A stretch of DNA of 49,167 bases from Sedimenticola sp. GTDB lineage: Bacteria > Pseudomonadota > Gammaproteobacteria > Chromatiales > Chromatiaceae. The stretch spans positions 1 through 49,167 of the forward strand of contig JALVTT010000037.1 of the NCBI GenBank assembly GCA_027024025.1, given 5' to 3'. How positions within the stretch are numbered: the first letter of the stretch is position 1; each line of letters begins with the position of its first letter. The position numbers and the translations under genes were made by a program. Shown piece after piece: positions 8,169-18,172 of this stretch. The notes below the pieces were generated by a model, which saw only the letters and a program-made list of their open reading frames with translations, was not told the DNA's origin and ran no database searches.

Positions 8169-8765
8169 TCATGATGCGTCATCGCGTGTATACATCTTCG
8201 AAGGTGTGATCACCGCATCCGGCCGCACGTCCCACGGCGCGGTCTGGATGCGTTCGCAGCGTTGAACCTCATGTGCGATGCCGAGCAGCCAGGGCCGGTG
8301 TCTGCCCTTTGTGAAACGCTTCATGGCAAAGGTGCGGTCATAGTAGCCGCCGCCCATGCCGAGCCGGTGGCATTGTGCATCGAAGCCCAGCAGCGGGGTG
8401 ATGACCAGATCCAGCCACTGCGGCCGGATGATGCGCGCCGCGTCGCATACCGGCTCGGGGATGCCGAAGCGGTTGCGCTGCATCGGTGTATCCGGCGTCC
8501 AGGCCGTGAACCACAGGCGGCCGGCGAGAAAGGGATGCAGCACCGGCAGATAGCATTGCTTGCCCTGTGCGAAGGCCAGGTGCAGCAGCGGCATGGGGTC
8601 GAGTTCGCCCTTGCTGCCGACATAGGCGGCGATGCGGCGCGCGCGGCGGAAGCGGTCGAGCCGCCGCACTTGTTCGAAAACCGCGAGCATGGCGGCGTCC
8701 TGTTCGGCGGGCGTCAGTTGCGCGCGGCGCCGGCGAAGCTGTGTGCGGAGGTCGTCGTTGCTCAA
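8169..8765 (-). CDS. fau: 5-formyltetrahydrofolate cyclo-ligase
   Basis: AYVGSKGELDPMPLL...GFDAQCHRLGMGGGYYDRTF; adjacent to 6S RNA and zapA as in other gammaproteobacteria. Confidence 0.95.
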   Translation of the reverse strand: MSNDDLRTQLRRRRAQLTPAEQDAAMLAVFEQVRRLDRFRRARRIAAYVGSKGELDPMPLLHLAFAQGKQCYLPVLHPFLAGRLWFTAWTPDTPMQRNRFGIPEPVCDAARIIRPQWLDLVITPLLGFDAQCHRLGMGGGYYDRTFAMKRFTKGRHRPWLLGIAHEVQRCERIQTAPWDVRPDAVITPSKMYTRDDAS

Positions 8766-8791
8766 TCGTTTGTGCGGGGCTGGATGGGAGA

Positions 8792-8982
8792 GGCATCCCC
8801 CGCCTGTGCCGATGTTTGCCGTTGTCCTTGAACCGAGTGGTTCAAGTGGGGCCGAAACGGGGCTTCAGGCTTTCCGCTCGAAGACGGACATGCACACCGC
8901 GATCCGTGATACAGCCCCGAGGTGCGTAAAGCATAGGCTCAAGGGAATATCGGGCTCGCTGTCGAACACCGCAGGGGATGCC
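8792..8982 (-). ncRNA. ssrS: 6S RNA
   Basis: zapA-ssrS-fau synteny; minus strand CCCTTGAGCC..., CTTGAACCACTCGGTTCAAGG, closing stem GGCATCCCCTGC / GGCGGGGGATGCC. Confidence 0.9.
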
Positions 8983-9038
8983 TGTCATTCAGACTAACCC
9001 CCTCCGGCGGGGCTTACAAGCCCAATTGTTGAGCGGGA

Positions 9039-9353
9039 TCAAAGCTCCAGCTGGGCGGAGTCGTTGAGGGCGATCTCGATACGTTCGCGCAGGGCGCGGA
9101 TGCGCTTGTTGGCGGTGCTGGCGGCCGCGTCGGCGGAGTCCTCGCGGGTCAGCAGTTCGTGCGCGATATTGAGCGCGGCCATCACCGCGATGCGCTCGGT
9201 GCCGATCACCTTGCCGCCGCTGCGGATCTCCTTCATGCGCGCGTCGAGATAGCGCGCGGCCTTGAGCAGGGCGTCCTCCTCGCCTTCCGCGCAGGCGATG
9301 CGGTATTCCTTGCCCAGGATGCTGACGGCGATGGCCTCGCGTTTTTGGCTCAT
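9039..9353 (-). CDS. zapA: Cell division protein ZapA
   Basis: VSILGKEYRIACAEGEEDALLKAARYLDARMKEIR. Confidence 0.95.
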   Translation of the reverse strand: MSQKREAIAVSILGKEYRIACAEGEEDALLKAARYLDARMKEIRSGGKVIGTERIAVMAALNIAHELLTREDSADAAASTANKRIRALRERIEIALNDSAQLEL

Positions 9354-9580
9354 GAAGCGGCCTCTATGGATTTCAGGCGTTCGATCAGGGACTCCACCCG
9401 CACCCGCGCGGCGGCGTTGTTCTCAAGCAGCTTGTCGCGCTCGCTCGACAGTTGTTCCGCCTGGGCGCGCAGGGTGCGGTTCTCGTCCTTGAGATGGGCG
9501 CAGGCGCGAATCAGCTCCTCGACCCGGATCTCGAGTGCGCGCAGGTCCTGCTCCTGAATGGGGATGTCTTTGCTGGCCAT
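9350..9580 (-). CDS. TIGR02449-type ZapB-like coiled-coil protein
   Basis: MASKDIPIQEQDLRALEIRVEELIRACAHLKDENRTLRAQ; upstream of zapA. Confidence 0.8.
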   Translation of the reverse strand: MASKDIPIQEQDLRALEIRVEELIRACAHLKDENRTLRAQAEQLSSERDKLLENNAAARVRVESLIERLKSIEAAS

Positions 9581-9651
9581 GAACCCCAACTATAGATAGC
9601 CAGCCCACGGCGGGTCAATGCCGGCACATGCTAACATCGGGAGCACGCCAT

Positions 9652-9770
9652 TAAACAACGCAAATTATTGACAGCGCAGGCCGGCAGGGGGCCCGAAAAC
9701 GTCGACGGCAGGGATGTATGCAAGGCGTTTTCGGGCCCCCTGCCGGCCTGCGGCGTTTTAGATGATTTCG
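9652..9770 (+). repeat. Dispersed structured palindromic repeat, copy B (core internally deleted)
   Basis: GCAGGCCGGCAGGGGGCCCGAAAAC / GTTTTCGGGCCCCCTGCCGGCCTGC; flanks AACAACGCAAATTATTGACAGC and GGCGTTTTAGATGAT match copy A. Confidence 0.85.
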
Positions 9771-9806
9771 CCCTGGTGCTAACATTGAGCGATATTCAGT
9801 CTGAGT

Positions 9807-10400
9807 GTGATCGATACGGTGTCTTCCCTGGAATCCCTGGATTATGTCCATTGCCGGGACGCCATGCGGCGTTGCGGCCTGACCGTCTCGCCCAGCGAGG
9901 CGCACGCCATCGCGGCCGGCCTGATCGCCGGCGACGTGGACGGGCGCGAACAGCAGTGGGCCGATGTGCTGTACGCCGATCTCGATCCGGCCGATGCCCT
10001 GGCCCAGGAATGCCGCGCCTGCCTGGACCGGCTCTACCAGGCCACCGAGGCGCAGATGCGTGATCTGAACTTCGGCCTGCAGCTGTTCCTGCCGCCCGCC
10101 GGGGCCGGCGGCATCGACACCGCCGCCGCGCTGCGCGACTGGGCGCAGGGCTTTCTGTACGGCTTCGGCCTGGCGGGCGACTCGGACGCGGGCCGCCGTC
10201 TGTCGCCCGAGGGCCGGGAGGCCCTGCGCGATCTCTACGAGATCGGCAACATGGCCCCGCTGGAAGAGGCCCCGGACGAGGGCGGCCAGCAGGCCCTGGC
10301 CGAGATCGAGGAATACCTGCGCGTGGCCGCCATGCTGTTGCACGAGGACATGCACGCGCCCCCGCCGGCCACCACCGAGGGTTCGCATGAGATCCACTGA
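9807..10400 (+). CDS. ygfB: UPF0149 family protein (YgfB)
   Basis: GTG start; ...DWAQGFLYGFGLAG...; immediately upstream of pepP. Confidence 0.9.
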   Translation: MIDTVSSLESLDYVHCRDAMRRCGLTVSPSEAHAIAAGLIAGDVDGREQQWADVLYADLDPADALAQECRACLDRLYQATEAQMRDLNFGLQLFLPPAGAGGIDTAAALRDWAQGFLYGFGLAGDSDAGRRLSPEGREALRDLYEIGNMAPLEEAPDEGGQQALAEIEEYLRVAAMLLHEDMHAPPPATTEGSHEIH

Positions 10401-11691
10401 ATTCCAGCGCCGCCGGCGTCAGCTCATGCGCATGCTGGGCAACGATGCCATCGCCATCCTGCCCACCTCGCCGGAGCATGTGCGCAACCGGGATGTGCTG
10501 CACCCCTTCCGTCCGGACAGCGATTTCTACTACCTGACCGGCTTCCCCGAGCCGGAGGCGGTGGCGGTGCTGATGCCCGGGCGCCGGCACGCCCAGTACA
10601 TCCTGTTCTGCCGCGAGAAGGATCCGGCGCGCGAGATGTGGGACGGCCGCCGGGCCGGCCTGGAGGGCGCGGTCGAGCAATACGGGGCGGATGACGCCTT
10701 TCCCTTCAGCGACCTGGACGACATCATGCCCGGCCTGCTGGAGCAGCGTGAGCGCGTGTTCTACGCCATGGGCTGCAACAGCGACTTCGACCAGCGCGTG
10801 TCCGGCTGGGTCAACCAGGTGCGCAGCCGCTCGCGCGCCGGGGCGCACATGCCGACCGAGTTCATCGCACTGGACCACTATCTGCACGACATGCGCCTGT
10901 ACAAGAGCCGTTCCGAGGTGGCGGTGATGCGCAAGGCGGCCCGGCTCTCGGCGGCGGCGCACCGCGAGCTGATGCGCGGCTGCCGCCCCGGGGACGCCGA
11001 ATACCAGCTGGCCTCGCGTTTCAGCCATTACTGCGAGATGCGCGGCGCCACCGGCCTGGCCTATCCCTCCATCGTCGGTGGCGGCGACAATGCCTGCATC
11101 CTGCACTATGTCGAGAACGCCGAGCCGCTGCGCGACGGCGATCTGGTGCTCATCGATGCCGGTTGCGAGATCGACTGCTACGCCTCGGACATCACCCGCA
11201 CTTTCCCGGTCAACGGCCGGTTCACAGAGCCTCAGCGCCAGCTCTACCAACTGGTCCTGGACGCCCAGCTGGCGGCCATCGACAAGGTCCGTCCCGGCAA
11301 TCACTGGAACGACCCGCACGAGGCGGCGGTGCGGGTGCTGACCCGCGGCCTGCTCCGGCTCGGCCTGCTCAAGGGCACCCTGGCCAACGCCCTGAAGAAA
11401 GAGAGCTACAAGAAGTTCTACATGCACCGCACCGGGCACTGGCTGGGCATGGATGTGCACGATGTCGGCGACTACAAGATCGACGGCCACTGGCGCGAGC
11501 TGGAGCCGGGCATGGTGCTGACCGTGGAACCCGGTCTGTACATCCCCCGGGGGATGCGCGGGGTGGCCAAGAAATGGCAGGGCATCGGCATCCGCATCGA
11601 GGACGATGTGCTGGTGACCCGCGACGGGCCGGACGTGCTCAGCCGCGACGCGCCCAAGGCCATCGACGAGATCGAGGCCCTGATGGCATGA
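10387..11691 (+). CDS. pepP: Xaa-Pro aminopeptidase
   Basis: 434 aa; M24 peptidase; DAGCEIDCYASDITRTFPVNG; MHRTGHWLGMDVHDVG. Confidence 0.97.
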   Translation: MRSTEFQRRRRQLMRMLGNDAIAILPTSPEHVRNRDVLHPFRPDSDFYYLTGFPEPEAVAVLMPGRRHAQYILFCREKDPAREMWDGRRAGLEGAVEQYGADDAFPFSDLDDIMPGLLEQRERVFYAMGCNSDFDQRVSGWVNQVRSRSRAGAHMPTEFIALDHYLHDMRLYKSRSEVAVMRKAARLSAAAHRELMRGCRPGDAEYQLASRFSHYCEMRGATGLAYPSIVGGGDNACILHYVENAEPLRDGDLVLIDAGCEIDCYASDITRTFPVNGRFTEPQRQLYQLVLDAQLAAIDKVRPGNHWNDPHEAAVRVLTRGLLRLGLLKGTLANALKKESYKKFYMHRTGHWLGMDVHDVGDYKIDGHWRELEPGMVLTVEPGLYIPRGMRGVAKKWQGIGIRIEDDVLVTRDGPDVLSRDAPKAIDEIEALMA

Positions 11692-12932
11692 ACGGCGCTC
11701 ACGACTACGATCTGCTGATCGTCGGCGGCGGCATGGTCGGCGCCAGTCTCGCCATCGGCCTGTCCGGCCGGGGTCTGCGCCTGGCCCTGGTGGACGCCCA
11801 CGCCCCCGGCGACCCGGCCCAGCCCGGCTATGACGACCGCGCCATCGCCCTGGCCTATGGCAGCCGCCGCATCTTCGAGGGCATGGGCCTGTGGCCGGAA
11901 CTGGCGGCGGAGGCCGAACCCATCTGCGACATCCATGTCTCCGACCGCGGACATTTCGGCTTCAGCCGGCTCTCGGCGCGCGACGAGGGCGTGCCCGCGC
12001 TGGGCTATGTCGCCACCGCGCGTCAGCTGGGCCAGGTCCTGCAGGCGCGTCTGCGGGCCTGCGCCGATGTGGACTGGATCGCCCCGGCCGAGGTGGTCGC
12101 GGTGGCGCAGGACGATCTCGGCGCGCAGGTCACCCTGCAGGGGGCCGATGGCGAACCCAGAACCCTTGGCTGCGCCCTCCTGGCCGCCGCCGACGGAGGC
12201 CGCTCCTTCGTGCGCCGTCAGCTCGATCTGCCGGTGCGCCAGTGGACCTACGGACAGTCGGCGGTGGTCACCAATGTCACCCCGGAGCGACCGCACCGGG
12301 GCCGGGCCTTCGAGCGCTTCACCGACAGCGGCCCGCTGGCCCTGCTGCCGATGAGCGAGGGCCGCTGCGCGGTGGTCTGGACGGTGCGCGACGAGGCGCT
12401 GGAACATGTCATCGGCCTGGACGACGCGGCCTTTCTGGCCGCCCTGCAGGCCCGCTTCGGCTATCGCCTGGGCCGCTTCACCCGGGTCGGGCGGCGCGCC
12501 AGCTATCCCCTGCAGTTGCTGCGCGTGCGCGAGTCCGTGCGCCGGCGCGTGGTACTGCTCGGCAACGCCGCGCACACCCTGCACCCGATTGCCGGCCAGG
12601 GTTTCAACCTGGGCCTGCGCGACGTGGCGGCCCTGGTCGAGGAGGTGCTGACCGCGCACCGCGCCGGGCGCGATATCGGCGCGGACGAGGTGCTCCAGGC
12701 CTACCGGGACTGGCGCGAGGACGAGCAGCGCCAGGTGGCGCTGGCCACCGATGGTCTGGCGCGTCTGTTCAGCAACCCGCTGCTGCCGCTGCGTCTGGGG
12801 CGCAACCTGGGCATGCTGGCCGTGGACCTGCTGCCCTTTGCGCGTCACCGCCTGGCGCGCCGCGCCATGGGCCTGGCGGGCCGTCAGCCGCGCCTGGCGC
12901 GCGGCCTGCCGCCCGAGGGGGCCGGCCCGTGA
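11688..12932 (+). CDS. ubiH: 2-octaprenyl-6-methoxyphenyl hydroxylase
   Basis: FAD motif DLLIVGGGMVGASLAIGLSGRGL; GNAAHTLHPIAGQGFNLGLRD; ATGA overlap with pepP. Confidence 0.92.
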   Translation: MNGAHDYDLLIVGGGMVGASLAIGLSGRGLRLALVDAHAPGDPAQPGYDDRAIALAYGSRRIFEGMGLWPELAAEAEPICDIHVSDRGHFGFSRLSARDEGVPALGYVATARQLGQVLQARLRACADVDWIAPAEVVAVAQDDLGAQVTLQGADGEPRTLGCALLAAADGGRSFVRRQLDLPVRQWTYGQSAVVTNVTPERPHRGRAFERFTDSGPLALLPMSEGRCAVVWTVRDEALEHVIGLDDAAFLAALQARFGYRLGRFTRVGRRASYPLQLLRVRESVRRRVVLLGNAAHTLHPIAGQGFNLGLRDVAALVEEVLTAHRAGRDIGADEVLQAYRDWREDEQRQVALATDGLARLFSNPLLPLRLGRNLGMLAVDLLPFARHRLARRAMGLAGRQPRLARGLPPEGAGP

Positions 12933-14161
12933 GCGGGGCGGGCGAATACGATATCGCCGTGGTCGGCGGTGGCATGGTCGGCGCCAGCTTCGCCCTGGGG
13001 GCGGCCCGGGCGGGCCTGCGCGTGGCCCTGCTGGAGCGCGCCGAGCCGGCGCTGGAGTGGCCGGAGGGCAGCCACGACCTGCGTGTCTCGGCCCTCACCC
13101 GCGCCTCGCAGCGGATACTGGAGAACCTGGGCGTCTGGACGCGCATGCGCGAACTGGGCATCACCCCCTACGAGCACATGCGGGTGTGGGAACGGCGCGG
13201 CATCGGCGAGATCGCCTTCGACGCGGACGAGATCGGCGAGCCGGATCTGGGGCATATCGTCGAAAACCGCGTCATCGTCGCCGCCCTGTGGCGGGCCCTG
13301 GCCGCGCAGGATGGAGTCACGCCGCTGTTCGGCCGCACCATCGAGGCGCTGGAGACCGGCGCGCAGGGCGCGAGCCTGGGCTTTGCCGACGGAGAATCGC
13401 TGCGCGCCGCATTGCTGGTCGGCGCCGATGGCGCGCGCTCGCGTCTGCGCGAGCTGGCCGGCATCGGTCTGAGCGCGCGCGACTACGATCAGCATGCCCT
13501 GGTGGCCACGGTGCGTGCCGAACAGGGCAACGGCGCCACCGCCTGGCAACGCTTCATGCCCGGCGGGCCGCTGGCCCTGCTGCCCCTGCGGCGGGATCTG
13601 TTCTCCATCGTTTGGTCGGCGGACCCGGCGCAGGCCGCGGATCTGCGCCAGGCGGCGCCCGAGGCATTCGAGGAACGACTGACCCGCGCCTCCGAGGGCG
13701 TGCGCGGGCGCCTGCGGCTGCAGGGCGGGCGCGCGGTCTTTCCCCTGCGTCTGCAGCACGCTAACCACTATGTACAGCCCGGGCTGGCTTTGCTCGGCGA
13801 TGCCGCGCACGTCATCCATCCCCTGGCCGGGCAGGGCGTCAACCTCGGCCTGCTCGATGCCGCCGCCCTGCTCGATGTACTGCAACAGGCCCGCGCGAAC
13901 AGCCAGTCTCCCGGCAGCCTGGCGGTGCTGCGCCGCTATGAACGCGCCCGCAAGGGGCACAACCTGGCCGTGCAGCTGGCCATGGACGGCTTCAAGCACT
14001 TGTTCGGCAACCCCAACCCGCTGCTCGCCCTGGGGCGCAATCTCGGCATGGGCCTGGCCGGCCGCATCGGCCCCCTGCGCCGCCAGTTCGAGCGCGTGGC
14101 CCTGGGGCAGGGCATGGAACTGCCCCCGCTCGCGCGGCCCGGCGCGGCGGGAGACTGCTGA
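12929..14161 (+). CDS. ubiI: UbiH/UbiF/UbiI-family FAD-dependent hydroxylase
   Basis: GTG start; DIAVVGGGMVGASFALG; GDAAHVIHPLAGQGVNLGLLD. Confidence 0.88.
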   Translation: MSGAGEYDIAVVGGGMVGASFALGAARAGLRVALLERAEPALEWPEGSHDLRVSALTRASQRILENLGVWTRMRELGITPYEHMRVWERRGIGEIAFDADEIGEPDLGHIVENRVIVAALWRALAAQDGVTPLFGRTIEALETGAQGASLGFADGESLRAALLVGADGARSRLRELAGIGLSARDYDQHALVATVRAEQGNGATAWQRFMPGGPLALLPLRRDLFSIVWSADPAQAADLRQAAPEAFEERLTRASEGVRGRLRLQGGRAVFPLRLQHANHYVQPGLALLGDAAHVIHPLAGQGVNLGLLDAAALLDVLQQARANSQSPGSLAVLRRYERARKGHNLAVQLAMDGFKHLFGNPNPLLALGRNLGMGLAGRIGPLRRQFERVALGQGMELPPLARPGAAGDC

Positions 14162-14355
14162 GTCTGTCACCGGGCCGACCCCATGGTTTTGCCTTACAGC
14201 CCGGGTTGGTCTGTTAAGGGTGTCAAGTGACGCCAAGAATCGATCTTCAACGCGTCTCCAGTATCCTCCAATACTCGAAACATCCCGTCAGGTTCCGGCC
14301 GGCCTCATTTGGCTTCTCCCCCGGACTTGGCTATAGTCGCACTCCCGGCCTCAAG

Positions 14356-14535
14356 CCGCATGGGAGAGACCGTCGTCATGACGGCGCCGAAGGCGCAAAT
14401 TCCGCCCGGAATCGCTCAGGCAGAAGGACTATGCAGGTGGAGTGACAGCACTCGGGCCCGGCTCTGGAGAGCGGCATCCGCGCGGGCGGCTGCCCACCGA
14501 CGGGGTAAACTCTCAGGTTACCGGACAGAGGGGCG
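14356..14535 (+). promoter_or_regulatory. Tandem glycine riboswitch
   Basis: Aptamer 1 GGGAGAGACC..GGCGCCGAAGGCGCAA..CGCTCAGGCAGAAGGAC; aptamer 2 CTGGAGAGC..CACCGACGGGGTAAACTCTCAGGTTACCGGACAGAGGG; upstream of gcvT. Confidence 0.93.
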
Positions 14536-14582
14536 GATGGCATGGCCTGCCGAGACGGGATCCATGTCATCCGCCCTTTTTT
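14530..14582 (+). terminator. Riboswitch expression-platform terminator
   Basis: GGGCGGATGGCATGG-cctgccgagacgggat-CCATGTCATCCGCCC-TTTTTT. Confidence 0.85.
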
Positions 14583-14611
14583 CATGCTGTCGGCCTGCCG
14601 GGAGATCGCAG

Positions 14612-15706
14612 ATGAGCGCAGACAAAAAGACCGTACTCAACGCCGTGCACCGCGAGATGGGGGCGCGCATGGTGCCGTTCGGCGGCTGGGACATGCCGGT
14701 GCATTACGGCTCGCAAATCGAGGAACACCACGCGGTGCGCCAGGACGCGGGCATGTTCGATGTGTGCCACATGACCGTGGTGGATCTGCGCGGCGAGCGC
14801 GTGCGGGCCTTCCTGTCCCATCTGCTGGCCAACGACGTGGCCCGGCTCAAGACGCCCGGCAAGGCGCTGTATTCCTGCATGTTGCGCCCGGACGGCGGGG
14901 TGATCGATGACCTGATCGTCTATTTCATGGACGAGGACTGGTTCCGCATGGTGGTCAACGCGGGCACCACCGAAAAGGACATCGCCTGGCTGCGCGAGCA
15001 GGCCCCGGCCTTCGAGGTGTCGGTGGAGCCGCGTTTCGATCTGGGGATGATCGCGGTGCAGGGCCCCAATGCCCGGGACAAGGCCCTGCCGCTGATGGCG
15101 CCGGCGCTGCGCGAGGCCGCCGCGGCGCTCAAGCCCTTCAACGCCGCCACCGACGGCCACTGGTTCGTGGGGCGGACCGGCTATACCGGCGAGGACGGCT
15201 TCGAGATCATGCTGCCCGAGGACGAGACCGAGGCCCTGTGGCGCGAGCTGGCCGCGGCCGGGGTGCGTCCCTGCGGGCTGGGTGCGCGCGACACCCTGCG
15301 CCTGGAGGCGGGCATGAACCTGTACAGCCAGGACATGGACGAGGGCGTCACCCCGCTGGCCGCCGGCCTGGCCTGGACCGTGTCGCTGGAAGGCGGACGG
15401 GACTTCATCGGCCGCGAGGCCCTGGAGCGGCAGCGGGCGGCCGGCGGCATCCCGCGCTTCATCGGCGTGGTGCTGGACGGGCGTGGCGTGCTGCGCGCCC
15501 ACCAGAAGCTGTTCGACGGCGGGCGCGAGGTGGGCGAGATCACCTCCGGCGGCTTCTCTCCGACCCTGCAGCGCGCCATCGGCATGGCGCGGGTGGCCGC
15601 CGACGCCGGCGCGGACCTGCAGGTCGAGATCCGCGGCAGAAAGCTGCCGCTGATACAGGTTAAGATGCCCTTCGTGCGTCACGGCGAGGCGCTGATCGAA
15701 CTGTAG
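14612..15706 (+). CDS. gcvT: Aminomethyltransferase (glycine cleavage T protein)
   Basis: [43 protein letters not shown]. Confidence 0.97.
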   Translation: MSADKKTVLNAVHREMGARMVPFGGWDMPVHYGSQIEEHHAVRQDAGMFDVCHMTVVDLRGERVRAFLSHLLANDVARLKTPGKALYSCMLRPDGGVIDDLIVYFMDEDWFRMVVNAGTTEKDIAWLREQAPAFEVSVEPRFDLGMIAVQGPNARDKALPLMAPALREAAAALKPFNAATDGHWFVGRTGYTGEDGFEIMLPEDETEALWRELAAAGVRPCGLGARDTLRLEAGMNLYSQDMDEGVTPLAAGLAWTVSLEGGRDFIGREALERQRAAGGIPRFIGVVLDGRGVLRAHQKLFDGGREVGEITSGGFSPTLQRAIGMARVAADAGADLQVEIRGRKLPLIQVKMPFVRHGEALIEL

Positions 15707-15813
15707 GCGGCGGATTCATATCCTTCTCGGGATGGGCGCGCCGCGTCTTGCCCGTTCCGCGCCTCTGTCGGGCGTCGAAGGAAGCACAAGCAAGCAATAT
15801 CGAGGACACCACC

Positions 15814-16209
15814 ATGAGCGACATCCCCAGTGAGCTGAAATACACCAAGACCCATGAATGGGTGCGCGACGAGGGCGACGGCGTCGTCACCGTGGGCATC
15901 ACCGACCATGCGCAGGAACTGCTGGGCGATCTGGTATTCGTCGAGCTGCCCGAGGTGGGCGCCGAGATCAACGCCGGCGACGAGTGCGCGGTGGTCGAAT
16001 CGGTCAAGGCCGCCTCGGACGTGTACTGCCCGCTCAGCGGCGAGGTGGTGGCGGTCAACGAGGTTCTGACCGACGCCCCAGAGACCATCAACAGCGACGC
16101 CTACGAGGCCGGCTGGATGTTCCGCCTCAAGCTGGTGGATGAGGGCGAGATCGACAGCCTGCTCGATGCCGATGCCTATGCCGAGCATTGCGAGAGCGAA
16201 GAACACTGA
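15814..16209 (+). CDS. gcvH: Glycine cleavage system H protein
   Basis: [37 protein letters not shown]; lipoyl-Lys ESVKAASD. Confidence 0.97.
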   Translation: MSDIPSELKYTKTHEWVRDEGDGVVTVGITDHAQELLGDLVFVELPEVGAEINAGDECAVVESVKAASDVYCPLSGEVVAVNEVLTDAPETINSDAYEAGWMFRLKLVDEGEIDSLLDADAYAEHCESEEH

Positions 16210-16221
16210 GCCCGACCCGCC

Positions 16222-17625
16222 ATGCCGTTCATTCCGCATACTGAAGAAGAGGTCCGGGAGATGCTCGACGCCATCGGCGTCGACTCCATCGAGGCCCTGT
16301 TCGACGAGATCCCGGAGGCCCTGCGCGCCGGCGATCTGCCCGGTATCCCCGAGGGCCTGTCCGAGATGGAGGTCAGCGCCCTGATGCACGCCCGCGCGCG
16401 GCGCGACGGTCAGGCGGTGTGCTTCATCGGCGCCGGGGCCTATGACCACCACATCCCCGCCGCGGTCTGGGAGATCGCCACCCGGGGCGAGTTCTACACC
16501 GCCTACACGCCCTACCAGGCCGAGGCCAGCCAGGGCACCCTGCAGCTGTTGTACGAATACCAGTCCATGATGACCGCGCTGATGGACATGGGGGTATCCA
16601 ACACCTCGTTGTACGACGGCGCCAGCGCGGTGGCCGAGGCGGTGCTGATGGCGGTGCGCGCCAACCGCAAGTCCAAATCGCGCCGCATCCTGGTGCCGCG
16701 CGCCATGCACCCGGCCTATCGCCGGGTCGCCCACACCATCGTGCGCAACCAGGGCATCGAGCTGGTGGAACTGCCGTTCGACCCGGCCACGGGGCAGACC
16801 GACCTGACGGCCCTGGAGGCCCACGCGGGCGAGGATCATGCCGCGCTGCTGATCCCGCAGCCCAACTTCTTCGGCGTGCTGGAGCCGGTGGATGCGCTGT
16901 GCGACTGGGCGCACGCCAACGGCATGCTGGCGATCGGCGTGGTCAATCCGCTGGCCATGTCCATCCTCGAGCCGCCCGGTCAGTGGGGCGGCGAGGGCGT
17001 GGACATCGTGGTCGGCGAGGGCCAGCCGCTGGGCGCCCCGCTGTCCTCCGGCGGGCCCTATTTCGGCTTCATGTGCTGCACCCAGAAGCTGGTGCGGCAG
17101 ATGCCCGGGCGCATCGTCGGCCGCACCGTGGACCTGGAGGGGCGGACCGGCTACACCCTCACCCTGCAGGCGCGCGAGCAGCACATCCGGCGCTCCAAGG
17201 CGACCTCCAACATCTGCACCAACCAGGGCCTGCTGGTGACCGCCGCGACCATCCACATGGCCCTGCTGGGCGCCGAGGGCCTGGCCCGCACCGCCGCGGC
17301 CTGCCATGCCAACACCAACGCCCTGAGCGAGCGTCTGTGCGGCATCGACGGGGTGGAGCCGGTGTTCGACGGCCCGGTGTTCCACGAACGGGTGCTGCGT
17401 CTGGCCATGCCGGTGGCCGACGCCTTGAAATCCCTGGCGGCGCACAATGTGCTGGGCGGCTATGATCTGTCCCGGGACTACCCGGAACTGGGCAATGCCC
17501 TGCTGGTGTGCGCCACCGAGACGCGCACCGCGCAGGAAATGGACGAGTACGCGGCCAAGCTGGGTCGCATCATGGTGGCGCAGGGGCGGGCGAAATGCCC
17601 CATCGAGCCGAAATTCGAACAATAG
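16222..17625 (+). CDS. gcvPA: Glycine dehydrogenase subunit 1
   Basis: 467 aa; [38 protein letters not shown]. Confidence 0.97.
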   Translation: MPFIPHTEEEVREMLDAIGVDSIEALFDEIPEALRAGDLPGIPEGLSEMEVSALMHARARRDGQAVCFIGAGAYDHHIPAAVWEIATRGEFYTAYTPYQAEASQGTLQLLYEYQSMMTALMDMGVSNTSLYDGASAVAEAVLMAVRANRKSKSRRILVPRAMHPAYRRVAHTIVRNQGIELVELPFDPATGQTDLTALEAHAGEDHAALLIPQPNFFGVLEPVDALCDWAHANGMLAIGVVNPLAMSILEPPGQWGGEGVDIVVGEGQPLGAPLSSGGPYFGFMCCTQKLVRQMPGRIVGRTVDLEGRTGYTLTLQAREQHIRRSKATSNICTNQGLLVTAATIHMALLGAEGLARTAAACHANTNALSERLCGIDGVEPVFDGPVFHERVLRLAMPVADALKSLAAHNVLGGYDLSRDYPELGNALLVCATETRTAQEMDEYAAKLGRIMVAQGRAKCPIEPKFEQ

Positions 17626-17635
17626 GAGAGAGACA

Positions 17636-18136
17636 ATGGCCGAGATCACACTGCAGGGCGAACCCATCCACACCAATGGCGAACTGCCCGAGGTCGGAGC
17701 CACCGCGCCCGCCTTCTCGCTGGTGGACGCCAATCTGAAGGACGTCAGCCTGGCCGACTTCCCCGGCAAGAAGAAGGTGCTCAACATCGTGCCCAGCCTG
17801 GACACCGGGGTCTGCGCGACCTCCACCAAGGTGTTCAACGAGCGCCTGGGCGACCGCGACGACGTGGTGGTGCTGGTGATCTCCGCCGACCTGCCGTTCG
17901 CGCAGAGCCGCTTCTGCCAGGCCGAGAACACCGACAAAGTCAAGACCCTCTCGATGATGCGCTCGCGCAAGTTCGCCAAGGACTACGGGGTGCTGATCGA
18001 GGACGGTCCCCTGGCCGGGATCACCGCGCGCGCGGTGCTGGTGCTGGACGAGGATCTCAAGGTCCTGCACGCCCAGCTGGTGCCCGAGATCGGCCAGGAG
18101 CCCGATTACGACGCCGCCATCGCGGCCCTGGACTGA
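17636..18136 (+). CDS. tpx: Thiol peroxidase (Tpx-type peroxiredoxin)
   Basis: [56 protein letters not shown]. Confidence 0.95.
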   Translation: MAEITLQGEPIHTNGELPEVGATAPAFSLVDANLKDVSLADFPGKKKVLNIVPSLDTGVCATSTKVFNERLGDRDDVVVLVISADLPFAQSRFCQAENTDKVKTLSMMRSRKFAKDYGVLIEDGPLAGITARAVLVLDEDLKVLHAQLVPEIGQEPDYDAAIAALD

Positions 18137-18172
18137 GCCGGGGCCGGTAGCCAACCACCTGAACATGATGCG

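Noticed and set aside
8321-8797. Several overlapping ORFs within fau
   Set aside because: Alternate frames of the 5-formyl-THF cyclo-ligase gene
12884-14236. 450-aa ORF antisense to ubiI
   Set aside because: Antisense to a recognised FAD hydroxylase; no domain signature
15679-17979. 766-aa ORF antisense to gcvH/gcvPA
   Set aside because: Antisense frame to clear glycine cleavage genes; His/Ala/Gly-rich composition typical of spurious GC-rich ORFs
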